Positions 25,349 through 34,293 of a stretch of 64,000 nt of DNA are shown here, one piece after another (the first letter of the stretch is position 1; each line of letters opens with the position of its first letter). Source of the stretch: Candidatus Planktophila limnetica (lineage in GTDB: Bacteria > Actinomycetota > Actinomycetes > Nanopelagicales > Nanopelagicaceae). Both the position numbers and the translations under genes were made by a program. The DNA is taken from contig NZ_CP016782.1 in the NCBI RefSeq assembly GCF_002288365.1, positions 868,001-932,000 of the forward strand. Direction: 5' to 3'. The notes under the pieces are model-generated. The model worked only from the letters and a program-made list of their open reading frames with translations, was not told where the DNA came from and searched no databases.

Positions 25349-26206
25349 TTATCGCCCCCTCTGGAAAATACCGACTGGGCGAAAGCGCATGAAGATGATT
25401 GCCAAAAGGACAACCAAAATTTGTCCAGTTACTGGACTAATAAATTGACCAAGGACCGCACCTGGCACGGCAATTAACGCAGCACCTGCAAGTGGCCCAC
25501 CAAATTGACCAAGCCCGCCGATCATCACCGCGATAAACATCAGGATCAAGTTGTCGTATCCTAAATTTGGATAAAGCGTTTGCAGGGGCACAATCATTGC
25601 GCCTGCAAAACCAGAGAGCGCAGAACCAACGGCATATGTTCCGGCATACATCCACTTAGTAGAAATACCTGAAACAGATACTAACTCTGGGTTATCAAGA
25701 GTGGCTCGAACTTTCATTCCAAGATTCGTTTTTAGCAATATCAAGCCGATAGCAATTGCAAGGAGCAATGTGACGACCATGATCACGATGCGCCAGACAG
25801 GAAGGCTTGCACCCCCGATATCTATTGAGGATTGAATCGGAGCATCAACAGGTGATGATTGTGTGGACATTCTTGTGCGAAGTGACTCGCGCATAATCAA
25901 ACCAATTGCGAATGTTGCAAGCAGGGCGCCCTGCGGGTTTACATAAAAACGATGAATGATTGTTCGCTCAAGGAGCAAGCCAAAGAGTCCCACAACTATT
26001 GGGGCAAGAATGATTCCAATCCACAAATTATCTAGGTACTTGCCACATAGAAAGGCTGTGACAGCGCCAAGTAAAACCAACTCGCCTTGGCACATGTTAA
26101 ATACCTTCATCATGCCCACGATAATTGCCATTCCAATTACCAAAAGAATCAAAACTGACGAAAGACTTAAAACGTCAAAGATTCCGCGGATAACTGTTGG
26201 GCTCAT
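25349..26206 (-). CDS. HAAT-type ABC transporter permease (LivH/UrtB-like)
   Basis: 285 residues, about eight hydrophobic helices. MKVFNMCQGELVLLGAVTAF is the LivH/UrtB N-terminal signature and VRATLDNPELVSVSGISTKWMYAGTYAVG the cytoplasmic loop. GAAGGGC precedes the ATG. It begins 5 bases after the HDAC-family hydrolase stop and comes before the binding protein, so transcription reads hydrolase, permease, binding protein, permease, two ATPases. Confidence 0.9.
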   Translation of the reverse strand: MSPTVIRGIFDVLSLSSVLILLVIGMAIIVGMMKVFNMCQGELVLLGAVTAFLCGKYLDNLWIGIILAPIVVGLFGLLLERTIIHRFYVNPQGALLATFAIGLIMRESLRTRMSTQSSPVDAPIQSSIDIGGASLPVWRIVIMVVTLLLAIAIGLILLKTNLGMKVRATLDNPELVSVSGISTKWMYAGTYAVGSALSGFAGAMIVPLQTLYPNLGYDNLILMFIAVMIGGLGQFGGPLAGAALIAVPGAVLGQFISPVTGQILVVLLAIIFMRFRPVGIFQRGR

Positions 26207-26211
26207 TTTTA

Positions 26212-27333
26212 TTAGCCCTTCGCCACTTCTGTTAAGAATTTGAGCTTGGATTTAATCCCTTGAATTCGCTCTTCCTGCCACTCGTGAAGTTTCTGATCGG
26301 GTAAAACATCCCAAAATTCTGCAAGTGCATCCTTCATCTCTGTTTCTACGCCAGCCAAAGTTTCGATGACAGCAAGCCCGCAAAAAGGAACATAGGTGGG
26401 TGAATATCCACCTTCGTGTGTCATAACGATTTTTCCACCACAAACTTTTTGCGCCACTTTCATAAGCGCTGCCGTCATCTCGCGATAACCAGTGGCTGTA
26501 ACAATCATGCGACCAAGTGGATCTGTCATTGCAGCATCAAATCCACAGCAGACGACGATTAACTCTGGCTTGAACTTTTCGATCGCAGGAAAGGCAATCT
26601 CTTCGAGTGCTCGCAAATATGCACCGTTTCCACTACCTGCAGGAAGTGGAACATTTATTGCGTAACCGCTTCCGGCACCTTCGCCTTGTTCGGTGACATG
26701 TCCGCTATCAGGTGGAAAGAGACCATCTTGATGCATTGAGATCGTTAGAACGTTTGGATCAGCATAAAAAATAGATTGTGTGCCGTTGCCGTGATGAACA
26801 TCCCAATCAAGCACAGCAACTCGCTTCACACCTAAGTGCTTCTGTGCATATCTAATTGCGATTGCGGCATTAGCGAAAATGCAAAAACCCATTCCTGTTT
26901 CTACGCGAGCATGATGCCCAGGTGGGCGAATCAATGCATATGCATTAGTGACCTCACCTGATACGACAGCTTTGGTGGCAGCAATTGCGCCACCTGCTGC
27001 CCACAATGCAATTTCATATGAACCTGTACCAAAGGGACTCAATCCATCACCGGCATCGCCGCCAACAGGAGTTGCACTGTCTCGTTTAATTCGATCTATA
27101 TATTCTTTTGGATGAACTAAGGAGATATCTTCAACCGTTGCCTGAATCGCAGGAATTCTCTTTAATTTCTTACTTAATCCAGATACTTCAATTGCACTTG
27201 CTAATCTAACTTTTGAATCAGCACTTTCAAAGTGCTCGTATGGTTGTGCATTTAATCCAGCAGGGGATGCTCCAGCGGCGTTGCCTGTGTTATGCCAACC
27301 GTAAATTTCTTCCCAAACGTAACCAGTAGGCAT
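26212..27333 (-). CDS. HDAC-family amidohydrolase (acetylpolyamine/acetoin-type)
   Basis: 373 residues, class II HDAC-like. Zinc and catalytic residues are visible: RPPGHHARVETGMGFC (two catalytic histidines), LDWDVHHGNGTQSIFY (zinc Asp and His), GFDAAMTDPLG (second zinc Asp) and the final GGYSP loop. Bacterial members deacetylate acetylpolyamines or other acyl-amides. Encoded 5 bases ahead of an amide/urea-type transporter, so the imported substrate is plausibly an N-acyl amine or amide that this enzyme cleaves. Several polyamine genes elsewhere in the window fit that reading. Confidence 0.88.
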   Translation of the reverse strand: MPTGYVWEEIYGWHNTGNAAGASPAGLNAQPYEHFESADSKVRLASAIEVSGLSKKLKRIPAIQATVEDISLVHPKEYIDRIKRDSATPVGGDAGDGLSPFGTGSYEIALWAAGGAIAATKAVVSGEVTNAYALIRPPGHHARVETGMGFCIFANAAIAIRYAQKHLGVKRVAVLDWDVHHGNGTQSIFYADPNVLTISMHQDGLFPPDSGHVTEQGEGAGSGYAINVPLPAGSGNGAYLRALEEIAFPAIEKFKPELIVVCCGFDAAMTDPLGRMIVTATGYREMTAALMKVAQKVCGGKIVMTHEGGYSPTYVPFCGLAVIETLAGVETEMKDALAEFWDVLPDQKLHEWQEERIQGIKSKLKFLTEVAKG

Positions 27334-27383
27334 TCTTTTGACGCAGACCCCCGGTTCTTAAGCTGGATGAGAAATGCTATTGC

Positions 27384-27403
27384 GTGAACACTATCTAGTT
27401 CAC
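27384..27403. promoter_or_regulatory. Candidate operator (inverted repeat) upstream of the HDAC-HAAT operon
   Basis: GTGAAC (27384-27389) and GTTCAC (27398-27403) form a 6+6 inverted repeat with an 8-base spacer, about 50 bases upstream of the ATG at 27333. Position and symmetry suit a dimeric repressor, or a weak hairpin; no regulator gene is adjacent. Confidence 0.35.
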
Positions 27404-27434
27404 TTGGCAATAACTAGGGGTTACTGACCAGTTT

Positions 27435-28103
27435 TCAAATAATTTGGGCCAAAATCACGCGTGCTTGGTCGCCAAAGTGTGGACTGCCTTTTTCATAGAC
27501 ATCGATTCGTAAAATCTCTGGTGCAGTAATTCTTTTAGCATCTGCCAATGAATCAAGTTCGCCTTGAAAATTTTTTCCTTCAAAGTGTTCGTTGTTCACA
27601 CCAATAACAATCCAACCTGCAGGACGTACAAGGGATAAAACATTCTTTAGCGCATCTGGTCCAAGGTGACCATGTGTAAATGTTCCAGAACAAATGAGTG
27701 CGTCATAGGATTCAAATGTGTTCACAACGCTTTGCGTCAGATCGCATTCGCTCAAGTTTGTATAGACCAGTGAATCATCTGTGCGCTGCTTACGACGTGC
27801 TTCAGCCAACATTTCTGGTGAGATATCTAAGCCATCAATAAAAAGGTGCGGACGCAAATGAGATAAGTACATTCCAGTTAATCCTGTGCCACAACCTATG
27901 TCTATTACTCTGGCTAATTCATCGGCATCAGTTGGCACATGTTCATTAAAGACTTCTGAGATCGCCTTGGGATATCGGTACTGTTTCGCATCGACAAAGG
28001 ATGATTCATATGTGGCGGCCCACTTGGCGTATAAACGACGATTATCTTCTGGAGTCTTTACTGAGTACGCCTCATCTAATCCGAGGGCCTTTTCATCTGA
28101 CAT
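27435..28103 (-). CDS. Class I SAM-dependent methyltransferase
   Basis: 222 residues. VIDIGCGTGLTGMYLSHL is motif I, FIDGLDISPEMLAEARRK motif II and YDALICSGTFTHGHLGPDAL motif IV, all in the methyltransferase_11/25 fold. Begins ~70 bases from the divergent gene at 28174. Substrate unknown; the closest look is to generic small-molecule methyltransferases. Not obviously part of the HAAT operon, from which it is separated by 101 bases. Confidence 0.85.
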   Translation of the reverse strand: MSDEKALGLDEAYSVKTPEDNRRLYAKWAATYESSFVDAKQYRYPKAISEVFNEHVPTDADELARVIDIGCGTGLTGMYLSHLRPHLFIDGLDISPEMLAEARRKQRTDDSLVYTNLSECDLTQSVVNTFESYDALICSGTFTHGHLGPDALKNVLSLVRPAGWIVIGVNNEHFEGKNFQGELDSLADAKRITAPEILRIDVYEKGSPHFGDQARVILAQII

Positions 28104-28173
28104 GAGCGAAAGTTTATGGATTTGGGATAAGGATTGCTAGTGCTCTGTCAGTTCCCTATGCCAAACTGCATCT

Positions 28174-28887
28174 ATGAGTTGGTGGACAGATTTCAAAGCA
28201 AAGAGAGCGCTCAAGAGAGCTCGCTCGCAATACCAGAGTGATTACTCGGATTGGCAGCGAGATGTTGAGATTTTTAAGAAGATTGAATCTGCTTTTGAAT
28301 TAGCAATTAAGGGTGAAGACTCTGTTCCAAATAACACTGTGCAGAAAAAAGGTGAAATCATTTTGTGGCAAGGCCAGGGCCAAATGCACGAAACAGGGCG
28401 AACACCAGGTCGCTACGTTGGTACTTCGCAAGGATTTAGCATTCCCCTTGTTGGTGGGATCCGCTATCGAGTAGGTGCACAGCGTGGAACATTTGTTGCA
28501 GGAGATGAAGTCCAGGCATACAAAGAAGTGGGACAGGTTTTACTCACCACTGAACGTGTTTTATTCAATGGCCAGATGAATACCAAAGAGTGGGCTTTTG
28601 CCAAATGGAATGGCGCGTCCACAACAGCAGATGAATCAGATTACATTTTCCACGTCAGTAACCGACAGAAAACTTCAGGAATTTTCTTTGGCGCTACCCA
28701 GGGCCGCGAATTCAATCGCTTCTTAGCCCAAGCCATTAATTGCGCAGAAGAAGGCGTTGATGTTGTTCTTAAAAGTGTTCGCAAGCAAATCAAAGAGTTG
28801 GCCGAAGATGAACCACAGGCGCCAACGCCAGCATCGATTGAATCTGCTCGTATTGCACAGTTAGCCATTGATGCGCCGAAGAATTAA
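28174..28887 (+). CDS. Conserved actinobacterial protein with PH-like domain, unknown function
   Basis: 237 residues. A charged helical N-terminus (KAKRALKRARSQYQSDYSDWQRDVEIFKKIE) is followed by a beta-rich section: KKGEIILWQGQGQMHETGRTPGRY, GGIRYRVGAQRGTFVAGDEVQAYKEVGQVLLTTERVLF and EWAFAKWNGAS, which read like a bacterial PH/short-C-terminal domain that senses or binds a small ligand. No transmembrane segment. The C-terminal tail is Pro/Glu-rich. Ends with a 4-base convergent stop overlap. Function not established. Confidence 0.75.
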   Translation: MSWWTDFKAKRALKRARSQYQSDYSDWQRDVEIFKKIESAFELAIKGEDSVPNNTVQKKGEIILWQGQGQMHETGRTPGRYVGTSQGFSIPLVGGIRYRVGAQRGTFVAGDEVQAYKEVGQVLLTTERVLFNGQMNTKEWAFAKWNGASTTADESDYIFHVSNRQKTSGIFFGATQGREFNRFLAQAINCAEEGVDVVLKSVRKQIKELAEDEPQAPTPASIESARIAQLAIDAPKN

Positions 28888-30344
28888 GCCGGGCGGAAAG
28901 AGTCTTTAGCTTCTGTCTGTGCGTGCTTGATCATGATGTGACGAGTAACAGAGTATTCAGCAACTGATTCTGCGCTCATATCTTTTCCAAAGCCACTGCC
29001 CTTTACTCCCCCATGCGGTGCTTCGGACGCAATTGGCAAGTGATCATTGATCCAGGTAACACCAACTTCTAATTGATGTGTCACACGCATTGCGCGTGCA
29101 ACATCGGTAGTCCAAACAGATGATGCCAAACCGTAAGCACAATCATTAGCAAGTGAAATTGCTTCATCCTCTGTGCTAAATGGTAGAACCACAACTACAG
29201 GTCCAAAGATCTCTTTTTGAACTGCTTCACTATTTTGCTTTGCATCAGTAATAAGTGTGGGAGGGTAATAAAAACCATCTATATCTGGGATGAATCCACC
29301 GGTGTGAATTGTGGCCCCGGCAGATTTAGCGTTTTCTACGAACGAGTGAACTCGTGTGCGATGTTCGGCGCTAATAAGCGGGCCAATATCACTTGAGGGA
29401 TCCTGTGGGTCTCCATATTTTATGGATGACATCACAGAAGTTAATTCCTTTACAGCAGCATCAAATTTGGATGTGTGAACATAAATACGTGTGGCTGCTG
29501 TGCAATCTTGTCCGGTGTTATATGTAGAACCCATCGCAAGTGCGTGCGCCATTGCTTTGATATCAGCATCTTCAAAGACAATTGCGGGTGCTTTGCCACC
29601 GAGTTCGAGGTGTAAACGCTTTGTGGTCTTTGATGCTTCAGCCATGATTGCTTGGCCCGTTGTGGTGGCACCTGTAACTGAAATCATCGCAATATCATTG
29701 TGAGCAACAAGTGCTTTACCGAGATCATCATCTCCTGATAAAACATTGAGCAATCCCTTTGGTAATCCTGATTGCACAGCAAGTTCTGCCATACGAAGTG
29801 CAGTACTTGGCGTTGATGGTGCTGGCTTCAAAATGACTGCGTTGCCTGCAGCTAGTGCTGGACCGAATTTCCAGATGGCCATAATTAATGGAAAGTTCCA
29901 GGGAGCAATTGAGCCAACAATTCCGATTGGGCGTTTGATTAACATCGATGTGTAACCCTCGGATAAAACTCCGGCGCCTGTGCCATCTAACGAACGTGCG
30001 GCTGCGGCAAAGTACTTCAAGTTATCTACAGCAAATGGCAATTCACCGTCGCGAAATACAGCAACAGGCTTTCCACTTTCGCGAACTTCTAGTTCAGTTA
30101 GCTTTGCCGAATCTACAGCAATTGCATCTGCGAATTTAAGTAGCGCAGCGCTTCTTACTGCAGGGGTTAATTGTGACCAATGTTTGTAAGCAGCTTTTGC
30201 ACCTGTGATCGCTGATTCTAAATCTGATGTGGTTGCTGCTGCGTATTGGAGAGTATCCGAAGGTTTTGCAGGATTAACCAGTGTGATTGGTGCACCTTTG
30301 CCGGTGACATATTCACCGTTGATGTATGCGCTATGAGTTGTCAT
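28884..30344 (-). CDS. Aldehyde dehydrogenase, gamma-aminobutyraldehyde type
   Basis: 486 residues. Family motifs: PWNFPLIMAIWKFGPALAAGN, LELGGKAPAIVFEDAD (catalytic Glu), NTGQDCTAATRIYVH (catalytic Cys), and EIFGPVVVVLPF. It starts 3 bases after the PotA-like ATPase gene as the last gene of a second Pot operon. The GQDCTAATR form and the polyamine-transport neighbours favour oxidation of 4-aminobutyraldehyde to GABA, the last step of putrescine breakdown. The amine oxidase or transaminase forming the aldehyde is not in this window. Confidence 0.87.
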   Translation of the reverse strand: MTTHSAYINGEYVTGKGAPITLVNPAKPSDTLQYAAATTSDLESAITGAKAAYKHWSQLTPAVRSAALLKFADAIAVDSAKLTELEVRESGKPVAVFRDGELPFAVDNLKYFAAAARSLDGTGAGVLSEGYTSMLIKRPIGIVGSIAPWNFPLIMAIWKFGPALAAGNAVILKPAPSTPSTALRMAELAVQSGLPKGLLNVLSGDDDLGKALVAHNDIAMISVTGATTTGQAIMAEASKTTKRLHLELGGKAPAIVFEDADIKAMAHALAMGSTYNTGQDCTAATRIYVHTSKFDAAVKELTSVMSSIKYGDPQDPSSDIGPLISAEHRTRVHSFVENAKSAGATIHTGGFIPDIDGFYYPPTLITDAKQNSEAVQKEIFGPVVVVLPFSTEDEAISLANDCAYGLASSVWTTDVARAMRVTHQLEVGVTWINDHLPIASEAPHGGVKGSGFGKDMSAESVAEYSVTRHIMIKHAQTEAKDSFRPA

Positions 30345-30347
30345 GGT

Positions 30348-31382
30348 TTAGGCATCTGCTAACAAAATTGAATCAGCAGAGTTCCAAGACAAATTACAGA
30401 CAGAGCCAACAGGTGGCACTTCATTAAGCGCGCAAGAAACCTTGATCAATTGATCGAATCCGCAATCAACAAATAGAAGGCTAGAGCCGCCATAGAAATT
30501 AGAGCTAACGAGCGTGCCCGAAATCGTGCCAGTTGAGCCCAATTCAATGTCTTCTGGTCTAACAACTAAAACTGCCTTCGCACCTGATGCTAATTGAGTT
30601 GCAGGAGTTGGCAATGTTTTGCCCTTTACAGTAATTGTTGCGGTACCGAGTGAGCCTGCAAACAAATTGCTGGTGCCAATAAAGTCAGCGACAAACTTTG
30701 TTTTTGGCGCGCTATACATCTCAACTGGAGTTGCAACCTGCACGACTTCGCCCTTATCCATCAGTGCAATGCGATCTGCAATTGACATCGCCTCTTCTTG
30801 ATCGTGAGTGACAATGATAAAAGTGATGCCTGCTTCGTGCTGTAAACGCTTGAGTTCGAGCTGCATCTCTGAGCGGACTTTTTTATCCAGTGCAGATAGA
30901 GGCTCATCCAGTAACAAAATCTTTGGTCGTTTAACAATTGCGCGTGCTAATGCCACTCGTTGCTTTTGTCCACCAGATAATTGAGATGGACGGCGATCCT
31001 TTTGATCGATTAATCCAACAGTTTTTAGGACGTCTTGAACTCGTTGATCAATTTCGCCCTTATCCAACTTCTCGCGGCGCAGACCATATGCAACGTTGTC
31101 ATAGACATTTAAGTGGGGAAAGAGTGCGTACGACTGAAACATCAAATTTACTGGGCGCTTATTGGCAGGCACAGATAACAAATCTTCATTAGCTAAAGTC
31201 ACAACACCTGAATCAAGGGATTCAAGGCCGGCAAGGGCGCGAAGCAGAGTTGTCTTACCGCAACCAGATGGGCCCAGAAGTGCGAAGAATTCGTTTTCGC
31301 GTATATCTATAGAAACGTTATTGAGCGCCTGAACATCACCGTATCGCTTTGAGACGCCTGCGATATTGAGAAATGAACTCAT
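30348..31382 (-). CDS. potA: Polyamine-type ABC transporter ATPase, second system
   Basis: 344 residues. Walker A GPSGCGKTTLL, signature LSGGQKQRVALARAIV, Walker B ILLLDEPLSALD, then a TOBE region (VLVVRPEDIELG). Overlaps the PotC-like gene by 4 bases (ATGA). Clearly a different paralog from the ATPase at 2853. Expected partner of the two permeases and the lipoprotein encoded upstream. Confidence 0.92.
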   Translation of the reverse strand: MSSFLNIAGVSKRYGDVQALNNVSIDIRENEFFALLGPSGCGKTTLLRALAGLESLDSGVVTLANEDLLSVPANKRPVNLMFQSYALFPHLNVYDNVAYGLRREKLDKGEIDQRVQDVLKTVGLIDQKDRRPSQLSGGQKQRVALARAIVKRPKILLLDEPLSALDKKVRSEMQLELKRLQHEAGITFIIVTHDQEEAMSIADRIALMDKGEVVQVATPVEMYSAPKTKFVADFIGTSNLFAGSLGTATITVKGKTLPTPATQLASGAKAVLVVRPEDIELGSTGTISGTLVSSNFYGGSSLLFVDCGFDQLIKVSCALNEVPPVGSVCNLSWNSADSILLADA

Positions 31383-32152
31383 ATTTGATCCCGCACCTTT
31401 ACGTTTCGTTGAGCGATTGTGACAATCAAAGCGCTAATAAGCAAAACAACGGTTGCAAGGGCATTAATTTCAGGTGAGACACCAAAGCGAACCATTGAAT
31501 AAATCACCATTGGCAAAGTTGGAGAGTTAGGTCCATTAGTGAAAAAAGCAATCACGAACTCATCGAGTGAGAGTGTGAAAGCGAGTAATCCTCCAGCAAT
31601 AAGTGCTGGCTTGATACTTGGCAGAGTAACTCTAAAAAATATTCCAACTTGTGTATCACCTAGATCTTGCGCGGCTTCCTCAAGGGATGAATCAATTTGA
31701 GCTAGGCGACCTCGAACTATTGCAGTAACAAAAGCCATACAAAAGAGTGCATGACTGATAATTACTGAATGTAATCCAAGGGTTAGATGCAAAGATGTGA
31801 AGAGAGCAAGTAATCCAATCGCTAGCGCTAAATCTGGAAAAATTGCTGGAGTCAGCGCAACTGCTTCCATCGCTGAAGATTTTTGATATCGGGCTAAACC
31901 AATGGCCAATAAGGTTCCAAGAACAAGTGAAATTATCGTTGTAATGATTGCGACAATTAAGGTGTTCTTAAAGCCCTCCATGATGTTTGGGCTGTTAACC
32001 AATACCGAATACCACTTTGTGCTAAACCCAGTCCACATAAATGGCGCATCTGATTTATTAAATGACATAAAGATCAGTACTGATATAGGCAGATATAAAA
32101 ATACAAGTACGCCATAAAGCGGAAGACGTAACCAGCCGAGTTTGTTATGCAC
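31379..32152 (-). CDS. potC: Polyamine-type ABC transporter permease (PotC-like), second system
   Basis: 257 residues, about six helices, EAA loop EEAAQDLGDTQVGIFFRVTLP. FSTKWYSVLVNSPNIMEGFKNTLIVA is typical of PotC/PotI N-terminal regions. Overlaps the PotB-like gene by 8 bases and the ATPase gene by 4, so expression is coupled throughout. Confidence 0.9.
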   Translation of the reverse strand: MHNKLGWLRLPLYGVLVFLYLPISVLIFMSFNKSDAPFMWTGFSTKWYSVLVNSPNIMEGFKNTLIVAIITTIISLVLGTLLAIGLARYQKSSAMEAVALTPAIFPDLALAIGLLALFTSLHLTLGLHSVIISHALFCMAFVTAIVRGRLAQIDSSLEEAAQDLGDTQVGIFFRVTLPSIKPALIAGGLLAFTLSLDEFVIAFFTNGPNSPTLPMVIYSMVRFGVSPEINALATVVLLISALIVTIAQRNVKVRDQI

Positions 32153-33038
32153 GGGTATCCCCCAGCACTCGGCGATTCACACGCGCCTGAATAAAGAAGA
32201 GTGCGCAGAGCATGACGACCATTGATAGTGCCATTACCGAACCAAATGGCCAATCGCGTGCTTTTAAGAATTGATCTCTGATTAAGTTACCGACCATAAT
32301 CGTTTTGCCGCCACCTAATAATTCAGGAACGATAAAGTTTCCAACACTTGGAACAAAGACGAAAATCGCACCGATTAATACACCTGGTAGCGCTAATGGA
32401 AGTGTTACTTGTCTAAATGCTTGGGCAGGAGTTGCACCGAGATTAATTGCTGCCTCTTTCATCGCAGGGTCAATGCGCACAAGGGATGAATAAATCGGCA
32501 AGATCATCAGTGGGATATATGCATAAAGCAAACCTAAAACAATTGCACTGGGCTTATATAAAAGCTCTAAAGGCTGGCTAATTACTCCCATATTGATTAG
32601 GCCCTTATTAAGAAAACCTTGGGTGTTAAGGAGAACGATCCATGCGTATGTGCGAATTAGAAAGTTTGTCCAAAATGGCAAAACAATGAGCACCAGCATG
32701 ATGTTCTGACGATTCGTTGGCAATTTAGTAATTGCGTATGCAACAGGAAAACCGATAAGAAAAGCCAGAAGTGTGGCTGCTCCTGCAATCAAAATTGATT
32801 TAACTAAAACACCGATATAGAGCGAATCAAGAGCACGGGTGTAATTTTCAAAGGTAAAGATGAATTCGACTCCGCCATAGGTGCCACGGGATAAGAATGT
32901 GTAGGCGATGATGAAACCAAGCGGGATTAACATAAACGCGGTGATGTATGTAAGGCCCGGGACTAAGAAGATGGCGCGCGAAAGAAGAGCGCGACGCTTG
33001 ATTGCGTCGCGCCCTTCTGACTTAACCGCTAGAGCCAT
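32145..33038 (-). CDS. potB: Polyamine-type ABC transporter permease (PotB-like), second system
   Basis: 297 residues, six helices, EAA loop KEAAINLGATPAQAFRQVTLP. The N-terminus (MALAVKSEGRDAIKRRALLSR) is encoded by a stretch that also forms a strong 15-bp hairpin at 32983-33018, within codons 7-19. The gene starts only 17 bases after the binding-protein stop, so this hairpin takes the position occupied in other operons by an intergenic one. Confidence 0.9.
   Translation of the reverse strand: MALAVKSEGRDAIKRRALLSRAIFLVPGLTYITAFMLIPLGFIIAYTFLSRGTYGGVEFIFTFENYTRALDSLYIGVLVKSILIAGAATLLAFLIGFPVAYAITKLPTNRQNIMLVLIVLPFWTNFLIRTYAWIVLLNTQGFLNKGLINMGVISQPLELLYKPSAIVLGLLYAYIPLMILPIYSSLVRIDPAMKEAAINLGATPAQAFRQVTLPLALPGVLIGAIFVFVPSVGNFIVPELLGGGKTIMVGNLIRDQFLKARDWPFGSVMALSMVVMLCALFFIQARVNRRVLGDTRA
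32983..33018 (-). promoter_or_regulatory. Coding-embedded 15-bp hairpin at the start of potB (second system)
   Basis: gcgcgacgc (32989-32997) pairs with gcgtcgcgc (33004-33012) over 9 bp with a 6-nt loop; after one mismatch, five more pairs follow (32983-32987 with 33014-33018). It covers codons 7-19 of potB, directly downstream of the potD stop. Confidence 0.65.
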
Positions 33039-33055
33039 TTAGTAATTTGTGCTTA

Positions 33056-34153
33056 TTACTTGGCCGTTACTTCAGTGGCAATGCGCGTATAAAGCGCAGA
33101 AGCCTTTCCGAGGTCAACAAGTGCTTCATTCTTTAGGAGCTCTGCTGGAGTAATACCCATATTTGGGAACCCTTCAACAAGTGCTGGCAAGGACTTTTCC
33201 ATAGCTGGAACGTTAGGAACCTTGTAAAGAATGTTGTCGACTACCCATGAGTGAACATCCTTATCAAGGATGTGGTTAAGGAATGCGTGTGCTGCTTCCT
33301 TATTCTTCGAAGTCTTCAGAATGACCATAACATCAGTAAATAGATCTGAGCCTTCTGTTGGAACAACGAACTTAATGTTCTTGTTCTCAGCAATTCCATA
33401 GTTACACCATCCATCCCAGGCTTCAACCATTACGGCTTCACCGGAAACCAGGCGTGTATAGAAAGTAGTGTCATCGTAGGCAAGAAGGTTTGACTTCGCT
33501 TTAACAAGAAGGTCCTTGACCTTGCCCATTTCAGCTTCGTCCTGAGTATTAGCAGAAAAACCAAGAGCCTTCTGTGCTGGAAGCATTAACCAACGCTCAG
33601 TAGCAAGCATTGTTACTTTGCCCTTGTACTGTGGCTTAGGCATCAACAAATCATTCCAACTTGTTGGCTCGTTGCCCTTCATTAAGTCTGCGCGATAGCA
33701 AATACCTGTTGTACCCCATGAGTAAGGCATTGAGTACTTGTTGCCTGGGTCAAAAGCGAGTTTTGCAGCTTCTGGATAGAGGTTTGCTTCATTAGGAATA
33801 AGTGACTTATCCAAAGTTTCGATCAAACCTTGCGCAGCGAGTGCTTGTGCAAATTGACCAGAAACGAATGCAATGTCAATTCCAGAATCTCCACCTGCTG
33901 TGAGCTTGGCCATGATTTCTTCATTGGTTGCGTGGTTAGTAATTGTTACCTTAGTTCCAAATTTTTCTTCAAACTTTGCAGGCAAATCATCTGGGTTGTA
34001 TGCAGCCCAGTTGCTGACAGTTAACGTTTGCAAGCTGAGATCTGCATTTGGATCAAGTGCAGTCTCACCTGAATCTGAACTGCTACAAGCAGATAGTGCT
34101 AGCACAAGGCCAGCGATAGCCGTTGTGGCTGCTGCTTTGCGTGAAATTCTCAT
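33056..34153 (-). CDS. potD: Polyamine-type substrate-binding lipoprotein (PotD-like), second system
   Basis: 365 residues. Signal with lipobox LSAC, lipidated Cys at residue 23. The body begins LQTLTVSNWAAYNPDDLPAKFEEKFGTKVTITNHATNEE, the PotD/PotF pattern; MPYSWGTTGICYRADLMKG and GEAVMVEAWDGWCNYG are also typical. GAGAGGAAC precedes the ATG, behind a 7-bp leader hairpin (34172-34190). First gene of potD-potB-potC-potA-aldehyde dehydrogenase. Substrate probably putrescine, judged by the aldehyde dehydrogenase at the end. Confidence 0.9.
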   Translation of the reverse strand: MRISRKAAATTAIAGLVLALSACSSSDSGETALDPNADLSLQTLTVSNWAAYNPDDLPAKFEEKFGTKVTITNHATNEEIMAKLTAGGDSGIDIAFVSGQFAQALAAQGLIETLDKSLIPNEANLYPEAAKLAFDPGNKYSMPYSWGTTGICYRADLMKGNEPTSWNDLLMPKPQYKGKVTMLATERWLMLPAQKALGFSANTQDEAEMGKVKDLLVKAKSNLLAYDDTTFYTRLVSGEAVMVEAWDGWCNYGIAENKNIKFVVPTEGSDLFTDVMVILKTSKNKEAAHAFLNHILDKDVHSWVVDNILYKVPNVPAMEKSLPALVEGFPNMGITPAELLKNEALVDLGKASALYTRIATEVTAK

Positions 34154-34171
34154 GAAGTTCCTCTCAAGAAA

Positions 34172-34190
34172 TGCGCCCGCACTGGGCGCA
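34172..34190 (-). promoter_or_regulatory. Leader hairpin of the second potD gene
   Basis: TGCGCCC (34172-34178) and GGGCGCA (34184-34190) form a perfect 7-bp stem with a 5-nt loop, about 20 bases upstream of the ATG and just before the ribosome site. It could stabilise the mRNA 5' end or be an operator. Confidence 0.4.
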
Positions 34191-34293
34191 AGAATTGCTC
34201 ATAACACTAGAGAAAAACCTGCCGATTTTCTAGAGCCGCAGCGAAAAATCCTGCGTGGTTTACAACTTCGGCGCTGTGTTGTTGGATTAGCCC

